Source: Macrosteles quadrilineatus (taxonomy: Eukaryota; Arthropoda; Insecta; Hemiptera; Cicadellidae). Taken from it: a stretch of DNA of 64,000 nt. Shown here piece by piece: positions 1-12,317 of this stretch. The notes below the pieces were generated by a model, which was given only the letters and a program-made list of their open reading frames with translations, had not been told where the DNA came from and ran no database searches. Positions within the stretch are counted from its first letter, which is position 1, and every line of letters starts with the position of its first letter. The stretch is from positions 75,118,988 through 75,182,987 of the forward strand of contig NW_026542596.1 in assembly GCF_028750875.1 (NCBI RefSeq). The letters are read 5' to 3'. Position numbers and translations under genes: made by a program.

Positions 1-181
1 GTTATCGCGCTAACGGACACACATATATATATATATAAATATATAATATATATGAATTTGAACGGATGGTGTTTTTGGCCTCTAGGGACCTCAAAACGAA
101 AAAAAAAATCGGTCCCGGGTCCAGGTCTTACCATGAGTACTACGGTAATAGCTTATTCCCTATATGGGAAATTCGCTAAAA
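1..181 (+). mobile_element. Right end of a (TA)n-containing interspersed repeat
   Basis: Matches the right halves of the copies at 32341-33461 and 53727-54504: ATCGCGCTAACGGACACA, then a (TA)n tract, GAATTTGAACGGATGGTGTT, a purine-rich stretch, and the end GGGAAATTCGCTAAA. The left part is cut by the window edge. Confidence 0.8.
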
Positions 182-594
182 GTTAATTTCTCGGTTATTA
201 CTTTCTAATATAAGGTTATAAGTTTAAAGGTATATTTATAAGGTTAAAAGATATCGTTAAATTCTGCATAGCATTTGTTAAGATTTACATATTCTATTTT
301 AAAATTCATGGTATTCAAGGAATTGTCATAAAATACTTTAAAAAACCGCTATTTTAAAACGGTTTAAGAGATTTTATTCATATTTCGTACAAAGATAGGG
401 GCTAGGGTCCAATAAGATATAAACATTCTGCAGAAACCGTCAAGGAGTTATGAATCTGTATGTCTATCCTCATACAGATGGATAGAACGAAAACAGAATG
501 AGAGGACACATGTAAGATTACATTTTTTGTTTCATTTTACATGATGAATAATGTGACAAAGATTGTTCACATGATTGCAAAACACCCTGCACCA

Positions 595-690
595 CAATAT
601 TTATGTGTCCATTAGCACGATAACTCGAGCAAAAATGATCTGATTTTGATGAAATTTAGTATAACCGTGACTAAGTATAACAGTCGAACA
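595..690 (-). mobile_element. Internal fragment of the (TA)n-containing repeat
   Basis: The words TTTATGTGTCCATTAGCACG, ATAACTCGAGCAAAAATGAT and TTTTGATGAAATTTAGTA match the internal part of the copy at 22310-23059 in the same orientation. The flanks have diverged, so this is an old fragment in the region upstream of the first visible exon. Confidence 0.6.
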
Positions 691-1089
691 ACGGGTTTCA
701 ATGAATAGAGAGGAGAAACATTCTGTGTGAGAAGCACTTAAACTTAGTCAAGATCATAAAAAATTATGTTTTTTGTGTTAAAATTGCATACTTTTAAAGA
801 GTACAACATTACAGAGTTGTTTCTTATATCAGCGATCTATGGTGGTCTATGGTTTGTCATAAAAATGTATTTCGTAAATTATAAAATGTGTCTGTTTTCG
901 ATATTGTTTTTAACGATTACACCCAATTAATCAAGCAAAGCTCAGTCCCCTGGTACTACAGGCTTAACACACCTTAAGCTGATGATTAGGAATATAATTC
1001 AGTATTGGATCCTAATATTCATGTTTTCTATAAGGTTTTTAGTAGTTAAAAAATATTTTTAATTTTCCTAACAATATCTTCTTTTCTAG

Positions 1090-4000
1090 GAAGTATTCCA
1101 GAATGGCTACAAGGAAGGTTCATACGTGTTGGACCTGGATTGTTTGAAATCGATGACTTCACTGTGAACCATTGGTTTGATGGTTTTGCAGTCCTCTACA
1201 AATTTGAAATAAAAAATGGAAAAGTAAGTTGTATTGCAAATGTAAGCTGCTGTCTACTTTCCTACATTTTATAGAGCTTTATAGAAACAAGGGTATGCCG
1301 GATGCCTTTTATAATGTAATAGTATATTTCGTACCTAGCGCCATAGATAAAACATACTCCCTTAGTAGATTTCCCATCCTTAAGGAACAGCTGAAGCCAA
1401 TTTTATTGTTAGTTCTGTCCGGTTTTCTGTAGAGGTCGTGTTTTGTTTACAATTTGTTTCCCGTTATTACAGCCATTTAAAACCTCGTTTAACCAAATAA
1501 TACGATCTAATCATAAACAATAACTTGTCCCCTAGTTATATAACCAAACAGTAAAGCAAAAATCAAGAAATTAACCCTAAAATAATAAAAACAAAGTTTC
1601 GTCGACACTAGCGCCTTTGTACATGAACTAGACACGAAAAACGTGCTTCAAAATTTACAATGGGATGAGAAGTCTACTTGTGTTGGTTAGTCTATGCTAG
1701 CGCCAAACATGAGGTTTTACCGGCTCGAGATTATATTTTAAGTTCGAGACAAAGTCCTCTCCAAGTCCAATCCCTTACTAAAAAATTGTTTATTTGCAAG
1801 CTCAAAAATGGCTATAAAGTAGGTTTTACCTTTTTCAAGCAGCTCAAATGTTGACAATGTTCGTTACGGCCGTTATGGCATTTATGGCATCATGATGCCA
1901 TTGTCGGACACAAATCTCGGCTGAAGTAGCGCCTTTCCCTCGTTATGTGTTTTAACTACAATGACGCTACTTTAGGTGATATATGCATTTGACGATGGCA
2001 TTGTGATGCCGAAACGGCCGTAACCAACAGTTACAACATGCTTGAAGAAAGTAAAACCATTGACTATTGGTTTTATTAATAGTAAAAGGTAAAACCTACT
2101 TTTTAGTTAAGTTACAGCTTAGTGGCTAAAATCTTTTATCATAGTTTTTTAGAGTTAGAGTTTCTGGGCCATCTTGTAGTGTGGAGCTCATGTGTTGAAG
2201 CATGTGTCATTAAAATTATAGTGTTTGAATAAATAAATAACATTTTTGTAAATTTAAAAAGTTTTCTTTTTAAGGTAATTATTTCCTATGGGGAAGTATT
2301 ATTAAATTTGGTCTAGGTTTAACTCTTCACATTAAAATATTGCTATTTTTATAACTTTGTGGTTATAAACAAATGTTTTTTTTTTTTTTAAGAGATTGGC
2401 AGCCTTTTTTATCTTGCATTTGCCACATGAGCCTCAGACAATAGACCATTAATTGGTTCTATAAAACTATAGTCTGTGGTAAAATGTATTGAGCAAGGCA
2501 AGGTATGAGCTGGTATGGTACAAGGGTGAACCATACTGATAAGTAGTAGTGACAGGTACCAGGATCCATGACATCGCTGCCTCGGGCCCAAGTCCGTGGC
2601 GCTACCGAACAAGCCACTGTCTATATGGAAGTTTTACTATTTATTACAATGTAACAGCGTTTGTTTCGCCTGACGTAGGTAACCTTCATGAAGAAGTTCC
2701 TACAGTCAGATGCATACAAGAAAGCAATGGTAGCCAAGAAGCCAGTGTACACAGAGTTTGGAACGAAAGCCTACACGGACACAACCAAGAGTATGTTCTC
2801 CAGAGTCATCTCCGCAGTAGTAAGTTTGTCTGATGCTAAATGAAAATTAATTATCATTAACTGTATTGTATTAAATAAATGTAGGTAAAATCATAGATAA
2901 AACATATACTTCCTTAGTAGATTTGTCATCTTAATGGAACAGCTGAAGCCGATTTTATTGTTAGTTCTTTATGTCACACTGTCGAGGTTGTGTTTTGTTT
3001 ACAATTTGTTTCTTGTCATTTCAGTAATTTAAAACCTAGTTTAACCAAATAAAACAATCTAAACATAAACAATAACTAATCTCCTAGTTATATAACCAAA
3101 CAGTAAAGTACAAATCATTAAAATTACCCTAAAATAATATAAAGAAAATTTTCTCTACACTAATGATCAGTGTCGACGTACCTTACTACATGAACATACT
3201 ACATGAAGGTACATGAACTAGAGACGAAAAACAAGCTTCAAATTTACAATGGGATGAGAACTCTACTTGTGTTGCTTAGTCCATGTTAAAAGTAATAAAC
3301 CACATCAGCAAACTGAACATACTTTCTCCTACTAGCTTGATGGGTAAGGAGTAGGAGTAAAACAATGATATTTTATCGGTAAAATCACAAACATTGCCAT
3401 ACATTGGAACCATAATTTTAACAGTACTGGGGACTGTACCATTTTGTTTAGAGTTAAAAGGACCCACAGACTTCATTTTATCAAAAGCGCTTGAGATGCT
3501 TTTGTGAAAGTCAGATTTTCATTATCACACAATTAAATTATATTTATGAAGGATTTTTTCCAGAGTGGACTAAACATACACATAGAATACAGAATATCGT
3601 AACAAAACATGGCATTGATTATTTTGTCCAAGATTAAGATGTTTTTAGACACTGAAATTAAGTGTTCTCTAATTGGCAGATCCCAGACTTGACAGACAAC
3701 TGTGGTGTCAACATCTTCAGCTACAAAGACCACGTGTTCTGTGGCTCAGAGTCACCAATGCTGAGAGAAATCAACCCTGAGAACCTTGACACTTTGGATA
3801 AGGTAAACCAAATTCGCTAATTTTGACAATCCAAAAGTAGCCCAGTGTTGAAGTGACCCAAACAAAAACTCTAACAATTTAGATTAATTGTAACTGGAGA
3901 AGAGTTTTTAGAGTTGTCAAAAAAGTTTTTTTTTTAATTAAAGATCTTGGCGGCCTCTTTTTTTAACCTTGCATTTGCCCGTCCACATGGACTAACTGCC

Positions 4001-7000
4001 TGTGCGTGGAACGTATCCAGCAAAGCAAGGGGTGAGTCGGTAACGTATGAAGGTAAAATGTACTGATAAAATGTTTACAGCAGTGACCAGGATCCGAACC
4101 CTCGAAATCGCTGTCTTTGGCTCGAAGTCCGTGATGCTACAGACTGAGCTACCAATTTACCAATTGAAAGAGTTCACAAGAGCCTTCACTTTGATCACAT
4201 TGTTCATGATTTTTTGGGAAGCATGTTTTTTTACTATGGCTCTATATAAAAGAGTACCTATGTATGGATGGAGTGAATAGTCTCGTAACATGACATACCT
4301 CTGTCCACAGATAGACCTGACTAAGGTTGGAGCCAACATGATGAGTAGCCACTTCCTCCAAGACTCTCACGGAGACTTGTACACAATAGCCACTGAGATC
4401 TTCACCAGCGCAAACTACTCCGTCATCAAAGTACCAGCCACTGACAGCAACACCCGTGAGTTTGATTGGGCAGACCTTAAACTCGGGATGAGCATCGATA
4501 GACAATGTTTTTGAAACAATGATATTTTTCTATAAATTTTTTATGTTTTTACATCAATGATAGGTTACCGTTTTTGTCAAACATCGGGTTTTTTGGCCAA
4601 GCATAGAGATATTGATGTTTTCCATTACTGGAGAGTACAAAAAGCAGACGAAAAACTGAAAAAACATCGATGTTTTGGTCCCAAAAACATTGATGCTTTC
4701 ACAACAATGTTATCGGTACATGTATGGTTAACATCGATAGTTGACCTATCGATGATGGTCGGTGTCACACTCAGTGTCATACCAGTGGGATAGTCGGCCA
4801 CTCTCTCTGTTCTTCTCCCTTCATATGAAATTTCTGATGAAGCCGTGCTCAATGTTAAGAGAGAAACAAGACAAAGTTTAGAACGTCGCTTTAAAAAATA
4901 CTTTGACCATATATTTGCTTTATTTCCAGCATTCAAGAAGGCACAGGCGCTCTGCTCGATATCACCATACAGCAAAGGCCCCAGCACTTATCACAGCTTT
5001 GCAGCCACAGACAACTACATAGTGCTCATAGAACAGCCTCTGACACTCAACATGTTGAAGATCATCTCCTTCCACATCAAGGGACGCAGCCTCTACGACT
5101 GTACAGAGTGGCAACCTCACCTGCTGGTAAACTAATAGTTGATTCGTAAAAGATCAACCAACCAGTATTTTATTTGTATTCCTCTAGGCTTTTGCTGGGA
5201 GTTTTTTTTTCACATTACTTCAGGTTACTTCGATGATAGGTTTAGAGGGGGGTCGCAGCATTATCAGTTATTTGGTGATTGGCAGGATTTGAACCAGAGA
5301 CCTTCAGGACCAAACTCCCACACTTTACCACCAGACCAATTAGCTAACTAGTAACATTACTGTAACTGGGATCAAATCAGTGGTGTGATCAATATATTTA
5401 CTGAACAGTGTTCCCTTTAACAAGACTTATTAATTAGTGATGTGACAAAACCAAATCTAAAATCTCAAAACCATCAAAACTTTGGAAAAGTTTCGGTTTT
5501 GAGATTTGATCACCAAGTTTCGAGATTCAAAAGTTTCGAAATTAAAGATTTTGACAATTTTATTTTTGTAACTGCTGATATTTTTTTGCGTCATTATTAT
5601 TGTTTCAACACTGCTTAATTAACACCTCAAACATCAAAATTAATCAGACTTATAGCTGTTATAAACCTTCAATATTTTGAGTGTATGTATATTTTTTTCT
5701 GTGTCATTGGCAACCTTATTTTTAAGGCAGATGTGTTTATTTTTATAAATAAATTCTTTTCTCTCACAAGCTGGTAGCAATAGAGCAAACGGATCACCAT
5801 AAACAGTAATAAAACAAGTAAATTTAAATTGTATTCTGAACTTCAAATCTTAAATACTCTAACTGGAGTTACATACAATTCAGTTTATTCATAACAATAT
5901 TTACCAAATAAAAAGAAGTATTGACCACTAAATGTTCTGATTAATCTGATATTCATGTTTAAGTTGGTGTTAGAAGTTTAATTTATTTGAAAGTTGGTTG
6001 TTTATAATAAATTATGTTGTATTGGGTTTTAAGTTTATCAGTCACATTTTTATGTTATTGTGTAGCAAGGTAAAACGTTTCGCGTTTAGGTTTTGAGATT
6101 CAATTTTTTAAAGTTTCGGTTTTGAGATTCAAAATTTCTGGTTTTGACCATCACTTCATAATATTTTACTTAAGAAATCCTACATCTTTAGGTACCTATG
6201 CTCCAAACACAATACTATTACATAGCTTAAGGCTTAGCGAAGGAGTCAGTGGAAATTTGCTTGTGTGACGATCGAGCGCTTTCAGATCTAGTATGTTGTA
6301 CAGGAAATATACTTGTAAAGAGCAAGGAAGAGCCCCGAGTGGCAAGCAGTGTGTGGAAATTCCTATCGCACTATCGCACAGGGCACAGAGTCTTCCTCCA
6401 CTGTGAGTGTTGTAGTATATGAGGGCGAGAAGGGGCGGTGTTTATTTATTTATTTATTTATTAAACATCATCACATTACATCAATTCTCTTGACAGGTGA
6501 TTTGTCACAAAGTCTAATACTAATACTATACTACATTTTAAAATAAAATAGCTTACAAAAGAAATAAAGCATATAATAAGCTACAAACCTATGGGAGAAG
6601 CAATATCTTTCAAATATACTCATTTTCCAGATATTCCTCTAACGAGTAAAATGGCCTCTCCAAAAGGAAATTTTTTAAAGATAGTTTAAATTTTGAGAAT
6701 GAGGCAATGTTTGCCAATGTTTGGCAATGTGTTGGACTTTTCCCTAGATAACAAGTAATACTAGACACCACTCAAGTGTACCATTGAGTGTTATCTCTGT
6801 AGCTTCCTTCTCTGTGCTAAAGGTGATTGGTGGTTAGCATAAGTACCAATCTATACCTTCTAGTCTAGAGGATTCGTACCTTAATCGATTTATCTAGTTT
6901 TTTTAATAATATTGTGACAAATAGCAACACAATTCAACACCTCAAGAGGGAATTCAATCAGTTTTCAGCAGAGTTGCAGGAACGTGGTGATTGCAAAAGT

Positions 7001-10000
7001 AAAACTATCCATTGTATAATATGATTAATTTTTTTATCAAAAAATTTTGAACAGTTAATCCGACTGAATGCTCAACAATACTGTAGATGATTCATTTCAT
7101 AAATTATGACATGTTTTTTTTATTTGCAGAATAAATTCACCATCATTGACAAGAGGAGTGGCAAAGTAATGCCGACACCTTACATGTCAACAAAACCATT
7201 CTTCCTGTGTCACCAAATCAACTGCTACGAAGAAGACAATCAGGTGGGCATTTACATAGACAAATAGAATGAATATAGAGCGGCAGCAGTGCTGCGGTTG
7301 GTATATGCTCCGGCGCCCACTGCTAGGAGTGTCGTGTAGTTACTGCGTACATACGGCTCCTGCACTCCTTGCCTGCATACACGGCACTCCTAGCGGTGGG
7401 CGCCGGAAGCTTCCTTTGACAGTCTATATTTATTCTATTTGTCTATGGCATTTAGACCTACAAAGTAATGATTAAAGGCAATATTCTGTGTTCTATATGG
7501 TGGTACTATAGCTGTTTTGCTTTGTAGGACTTCTTTCTTTGAGGAAGCTACTAGTGCCATTTAGAAAAGTGGCCTTTTTGAGGTGTCTGCAAAGCCAAAG
7601 TAGTGGTGTTGCCTTCAAATCTGAAAGACACTGATTCTAAGTGAGATCAATTTTTGATCCAGATGCCACTCTTTACAAACACCTTTGGTTTACACATTTC
7701 TCTTACAAACACTTAAAAAATACCAATAGGGTGGATACCCTGTTGTAAAGTTGCTAGTTGTTACATAACAGATCTGGTTGTGTTTCAGCTGGTGGTGGAC
7801 TTTATAGACTATGACTCGCCAGCGTTGTTTGAGCAGATGTTTCTCAACGTGGTGAGACAAGACAAGTGGAATGTGTCGGGAGGAGGTTGTGGACAGCGGT
7901 TTGTGCTTCCCATCATACAACCTGGACAGGTGAGCCAACGCACAAACAAAATATTTTACATTTTTTTTTAGAGGAGGGAACAGTGTTTCTACGCACACAG
8001 GTTGCCAGACTGTAGTTTGTGTCTCCTGAATTGGTTAACTTACTAAAAAACCTCTCTACTCTGACGATTACCTGGGATTATTTGTACCTTTCTATCATCT
8101 CAGGCTGTTAAATGAACTAACCCCTGAGAGTTCTTGCGTTTCTGGCATTTTGATTATTACACTTGATTATATTTGTACGACAACCACCAGAATGGGAAGG
8201 CGAAGATGACTGAAGGAGAAGTGGTAAATGGATAAAATGATATCTTTGTTACTGACAATGATCAGCTAGTTATTTAGCCACGGTCATTTAGGTCCAGTTT
8301 CAAACTATAAAAAACCTACTGATTTTTCTTATGATTTTACCGACCTGATAATTTCACAACCGGCATAATGTATAAAAGACAATATTTTATAGACAAAGAG
8401 GAAAAGCAACTTGTAAAATTGTCTGAACCAGTATGCAAGCTTGTTGTGAGCTGTGAAGACTTAGGCATCAATATCCTCAAATTTGATATGTTACTTAATA
8501 GACAATATACAGATTTTTAACAGTAAAAAATTGTGGTAATTTTTTGAAATTGTTTTAAGAGTTTTATGGACTATGAAAGGAATAGATTTTAGGTTGAAAT
8601 AGTATTATTTACAAATATAGGCTGTCACAGTTAAGTAGCTATGAGATCCTTTAGTCATTTTTGCATTAAAATACTCATTCTAGTTTGTGAGCATTTAAAA
8701 CAAACGCAAACCAAAAGTAATAGGTACAGACTAAATATTGAAACTAAAACACAAGTACAATCGGATGGCCAGCAGTGTACCAATATATATATGAATTTTT
8801 TAAATTTTTTATTCGTAACATACACGTACTCTATAAGCTTTTCACTTTGAATGTAAAAACAGTGCCACCTAATACTGAAATTTACCAATGATTGCACAGA
8901 AAGCAGAGGAGGGGAAGAACCTTGTGACGCTGAAGACCTCGGCCACAGCGGAGTGTAGGCAAGGAGTGATACATCTGACAGGACATCAGCTGACCACAGA
9001 CAGGGGATACGAGCAGCCCAGCATCAACAGAAACTTCCACGGCAAGAAGTACCGCTACTGCTACGCCAGCGGCATGATTGACTGCAGCCCACTACGCAAC
9101 TCGGTGAGTTAAAGATAATCACGAGTGAATTAAGTGATCTTTGAGTATTGGCCTGAAGGTTTCATTTCTGATGACAGAAGACATTGTAAAAGGCTTATGG
9201 TTGTGTTTTATGGTGGACTATGATTGACAACTTTCCCTTGTCATTGGCTAAAACATTCAATCAATGATAAGATAATTGTTCAACTACTCTTTTTGATTAA
9301 AGAAGATACTTTTTCTCAAATTTTTTTCCAGTTATGGTTCTAGCTGAGACTGGTCTCATCAATGTTTTGACAACTCACGGAAACACTTGTTAACCTTGAA
9401 TAACTAATTGTTTTTACAAAGCAGCATCTGCTAAACTCTCAGACTTTGGAAGGTACACAGCCTTCCCTGATGTTTACTTTTTATTTCTGATGGATTGTCC
9501 AACTTAACAACTATTATGACCAACAACAATTCACCCTTAACTATATAAGTGCACGATTCATAAAAAAGAGCACACTGTAAAATTTAGGAGAAGATAATAT
9601 ATTCAAATGTAGTGCAATTAAACATGGATTGATACACACCAAAAGACAATAGCATGAGATAAATACCAAAAGAGGCTCCAGATTTCACTCTAGAATGAGA
9701 AGTCTACTCACTGCAGTATCAAAAGTCATCTGCTATCCCGGTAATTATTTCCTTAAAGACGAAACGATATTAATCAAATTAAATCACTTATAAGTCCATA
9801 TGCTACACTTTCTCCTTGTTTTTTGTCTTAGAGAGCTTGTTTAGCTCCCTAAAAATACCACTGATCTTAACATATCATGGAGATTTTTATTTTTCCTTAT
9901 AGGCTTATGATTTTTTTCAAGTGCTGAACATAAGTTATTCTTGAACTACATTCCAGATTGTCAAGGTAGACACGGACACTGGAGCCATGACGTTGTGGAA

Positions 10001-10223
10001 GGACAGTGACACGGCTTTTCCCGGGGAACCTTACTTTGAGGCTCGTCCTGGAGCGACGGAGGAAGATGACGGGATACTCCTAGTCCCGGTCACCAACACC
10101 GATCCCGGAGTCCGGGACTGCCTTGTGTTCCTGGACCCCCGGACACTCCAGGAGGTCGGAAGAGCCAGTGTGGACAGTCACGTACCCAACGTCATGCATG
10201 GGATATTCCTTCCTTTTAAATAA
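1090..10223 (+). CDS. ninaB: Carotenoid oxygenase (ninaB/BCO1/RPE65 family), 3' nine exons; 5' end outside window
   Basis: Exons: 1090-1223, 2679-2819, 3680-3802, 4311-4455, 4930-5126, 7130-7243, 7789-7929, 8900-9103, 9957-10223 (TAA stop). All junctions are GT-AG and phases agree, giving about 488 residues. The family uses non-haem iron to cleave carotenoids; the single insect enzyme NinaB cleaves and isomerises carotenoid to make retinal for rhodopsin. The first visible exon reads GSIPEWLQGRFIRVGPGLFE, the usual N-terminal family block, so only a short N-terminus is missing. All four iron-ligand histidines are visible: SSHFLQDSHGDLY (exon 4), TYHSFAATDNYIVLIEQ (exon 5), LCHQINCYEED (exon 6) and NVMHGIFLPF at the C-terminus (exon 9). 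The C-terminal region has the acidic GEPYFEARPG block. The introns hold several transposons. The gene looks intact and functional. The family call is firm; ninaB rather than a lineage-specific paralogue is inference. Confidence 0.93.
1342..1696 (+). mobile_element. MITE, CATAGA termini, 7-bp TSD CTAGCGC (copy A)
   Basis: A 355-bp element starts CATAGATAAAACATACTCCC and ends GTTGGTTAGTCTATG, forming imperfect inverted termini of about 37 bases. The 7 bases CTAGCGC stand directly before (1335-1341) and after it (1697-1703). It lies in intron 1 of the carotenoid oxygenase gene. Other copies are at 2892-3285, 34206-34565, 60203-60569 and, inverted, 60693-61081. Confidence 0.82.
2391..2625 (-). 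mobile_element. tRNA-derived SINE, group B, diverged copy
   Basis: Shares order and wording with 3945-4170: GATTGGCAGCC / TTGCATTTGCC at one end, then a word near GCAAGGCAAGGTATGAG, and a degenerate tRNA head (CAGGATCCATGACATCGCTG ... GCTACCGAACAAGCCAC) in reverse orientation. It sits in intron 1 of the carotenoid oxygenase gene. Confidence 0.55.
2892..3285 (+). mobile_element. CATAGA-terminus MITE (copy C)
   Basis: About 80-90% like copy A by eye, in the same orientation, from CATAGATAAAACATATACTT to CTTAGTCCATG. The flanking heptamers GTAAAAT and TTAAAAG agree only in the TAAAA core, so the duplication has decayed. Lies in intron 2 of the carotenoid oxygenase gene. Confidence 0.75.
3945..4170 (-). 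mobile_element. tRNA-derived SINE, group B
   Basis: On the minus strand the head has a pol III A box (TAGCTCAGTCTGTAGCATC) and a B box (GAGGGTTCGGATCCTGG), as in a tRNA gene, followed by a tail ending in GGCAAATGCAAGG. Inserted in intron 3 of the carotenoid oxygenase gene, opposite to transcription. Confidence 0.72.
5205..5352 (-). mobile_element. tRNA-derived SINE, group A
   Basis: The reverse tRNA-like head (TTGGCAGGATTTGAACCAGA to ACCAGACCAATTAGCTAACT) carries A and B box complements. It is joined to the body word CACATTACTTCAGG, which also occurs in the copies at 48972-49126 and 12318-12369. Lies in intron 5 of the carotenoid oxygenase gene. Confidence 0.7.
5435..6156. mobile_element. 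hAT-like MITE with GTGATG termini
   Basis: Starts TAGTGATGTGACAAAACC and ends GGTTTTGACCATCACTT, an imperfect inverted terminal repeat. Near both ends there are repeated words (AAGTTTCGGTTTTGAGATT), a subterminal pattern common in hAT elements. The flanking octamers match only 5 of 8. No coding capacity. Lies in intron 5 of the carotenoid oxygenase gene. Confidence 0.5.
6440..6770 (-). mobile_element. 3' end of a non-LTR retrotransposon (LINE), remnant
   Basis: On the minus strand a frame reads ...ASFSKFKLSLKNFLLERPFY then SLEEYLENEYI and a TGA at 6612-6610. This is the usual C-terminal ending of Jockey/CR1-like reverse transcriptase proteins (KLK..LL....FYS.EEYL). About 150 bases later it ends in an (AAAT)n tail, seen as repeated TTTA units at 6441-6463. 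It is 5'-truncated, as LINE insertions usually are. Lies in intron 5 of the carotenoid oxygenase gene, antisense. Confidence 0.68.
7255..7447. mobile_element. Fold-back MITE, CATAGA termini, 7-bp TSD GCATTTA
   Basis: A 193-bp near-palindrome: CATAGACAAATAGAATGAAT at the left returns as its complement at the right end (ATTCTATTTGTCTATG), and the inner arms share CGGCGCCCACTGCTAGGAGT. The heptamer GCATTTA flanks it at 7248-7254 and 7448-7454. The element starts only 11 bases after the end of exon 6 of the carotenoid oxygenase gene. Confidence 0.85.
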
Positions 10224-10283
10224 TCAAGATTCACCAAGTCTTCCTTTTGTACATATTGTGTGTGATTGTTAAAGATTAAGTTA

Positions 10284-10289
10284 AATAAA
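10284..10289 (+). promoter_or_regulatory. Polyadenylation signal of the carotenoid oxygenase gene
   Basis: A canonical AATAAA lies 61 bases after the TAA stop, with T/GT-rich sequence after it. It is the first such hexamer in the 3' UTR and gives a short, plausible 3' end. Confidence 0.65.
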
Positions 10290-10370
10290 GTAAGATATTT
10301 TATGTTTAAATGTTTTACTGATTAATCCAGAGCTTTGAGTGTTTTAGAATTGATGATGAATGTATTACTA

Positions 10371-10453
10371 TAGTTCGGCCGCTAAGAAAGCGACCTGTGC
10401 GCCAATGCTAACCAATGCTAGTAGAGGATGCTTTCTACGCGGCCGAACTATGG
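10371..10453. mobile_element. Tiny fold-back element downstream of the carotenoid oxygenase gene
   Basis: CTATAGTTCGGCCGC ... GAAAGC at the left is matched by GCTTTCTACGCGGCCGAACT ATGG at the right, giving arms of about 22 bases around a 40-base centre. The termini resemble CATAG-type ends, but I find no clear target duplication. Confidence 0.55.
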
Positions 10454-10738
10454 TGAGTTTTTAATAGTGTAGCTAACCATACTGGTTTTACTAATACAAC
10501 TCAAAAGTTTAATTTGACACAAAGATGTGTTAAGAACGCAAGCCATGGGAAAACATGGTTTTGATACAATTACCTCACCAGCCATCAACTTTATCTACCA
10601 AAGAGAGTTTGGTTATAAAACCAGTCAACCTATTGCCTTAGATTCTTTTATTAAGGTCAATCTAGTTTTTAAATTAGTGAAATTACAAAAAACAAATCAC
10701 AGATAAAATACGCTCTCTACAAGAACCAGATGGGACTA

Positions 10739-11079
10739 CAGTAGACTCCCTCTTATCTGGACACCTTTTAACCGGACATTGGTTTAACCAGACTACACTC
10801 GGCGGAAATGACATCTCTTTAACCGGACAATTTTTATGAGCACATGGGTTTAACCGGACTAGATCGGCAAGAAGTGGGCAGTACTGAAACGACTGTTCTC
10901 GTGGGAAAGATTTGAGACCAGTGATCAAGTGTCTAGATACAATGCTCTCCTAAATTTAAGTCGAATATCACAGTAAACAGTCTGTTTTAACGAGTTTTAG
11001 GGGACGTTGGTTTAACCGGAAAACCCGTTATCCGGACTGGCCTTGGTCCCGAGGAGTCCGGATAAGAGGGAGTCTACTG
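10739..11079. mobile_element. pogo/Tigger-like MITE (Tc1/mariner superfamily), TA TSD
   Basis: The ends are CAGTAGACTCCCTCTTATCT and its complement ending GGATAAGAGGGAGTCTACTG. This is the characteristic terminus of pogo/Tigger elements, and TA stands on both sides. Inside, the word TTTAACCGGAC recurs several times. At 341 bases it has no transposase. Confidence 0.88.
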
Positions 11080-11082
11080 TAA

Positions 11083-11960
11083 CAGTAAAATTAATTGTCT
11101 TCAGCTGATCCATGAGAACGATAAATCTGAGAGAATGTTTATGGTTTAGGTGCGTTGATGGAATGTAAAAATGTGAATTTCACCTAAAATCAGGTATTTT
11201 ACTACTTTTATTTAACCTTACTGTGCATGTCAACTACAAAATTATTTTTGTAGAAACTGGTTTTTAAACTTTTAGACAGGGAAGCTATATTTACATTAAC
11301 AGGTTAAAAATGAAAAGGTGTGATCTAAAGTTTAACATTATGTATTTATATAAACTAAAGTATATACAAATGTATAAACAAGTAGATTTAATTTAACAAT
11401 TTCTTCTATAATAAGTATGTCTTTATTATTATCATACTAAGTATAGGAAGACAGAAATATAAATAACCATGCAATACTGACCTCTAAAAAATTTTTTAAG
11501 AACTATTTTACAAAATTGGTATTAAAGAATGTGATCATATCACAGCGATCCCGTTGTCTTACAAATCTTTACCAGCAATCTAGGGAAAATAGTTTTTCGA
11601 GCTCGGGTCGAAAAGAGTCACTCTACGCCCTAGTGATGAAATATTATTTTACATGCAGAGAGATCATAAAGGGTTATAATAGCACCAGTTCTTTAAAACA
11701 TTACTACTATATAAATACTATAGTATGCTATTTAATCAAATTATTACTGGAGTAAAAAAAGGACAAACATCTTTCTTCCCTTATAAAGCCAGAAACCCAG
11801 ATTTTATTTTAAATCAACACTACACTTAAATTATTAAATCTTCAGCAAATACTTTTAACTTTGAATTTAACATACAGCTTCGATTATGGCTAACCTATGC
11901 CAAAGTTGAAGGCAGTTTTAGAATAACCATGAATGTGGTATTGAACCACCGATAAAGCGC
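11083..11960. other. Intergenic sequence with no recognised gene
   Basis: AT-rich. A fragment near 11588-11645 (GAGCTCGGGTCGAAAAGAGT, CCCTAGTGATGAAATATTAT) matches the TTTCATCAC-ended repeats at 37122-37245 and 46146-46272. No coding signal seen. Confidence 0.5.
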
Positions 11961-12317
11961 TAATTTCGATTAAAAATGTTTTGTCTAGTAGGCCTACTAA
12001 TAGTTTAGTTTCTCCAACAAGCAAAAGTGAAAGGACGACTTATTGTAAACTATGGCATCTTTTTCATCAAATCAACAACCGTCCGCAGCCTCCTGTATTA
12101 CAAAGCTACAGCGTTGGTGTGAGGCAACGTCATGCCTATTGCCATGGTAATAACAAACGTGTGAGCATAAACATTGAGCAGACACTCTATTAAGAACCAG
12201 TGCTTGGGCTGCGTCATTGCCACTTTTGTCTTGCCGCGGTATTGGTATGTGACAACATTGCACCAGCCGGCCTATTTAAGAATTTTTTTCCTAAGAAGCT
12301 AGGCACAAGCGTGGTAT

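Noticed and set aside
4625..4987. 120-residue minus-strand frame overlapping exon 5 of the carotenoid oxygenase
   Set aside because: It runs antisense to a proven exon and through a CATCGATG-rich intron repeat; it has no domain.
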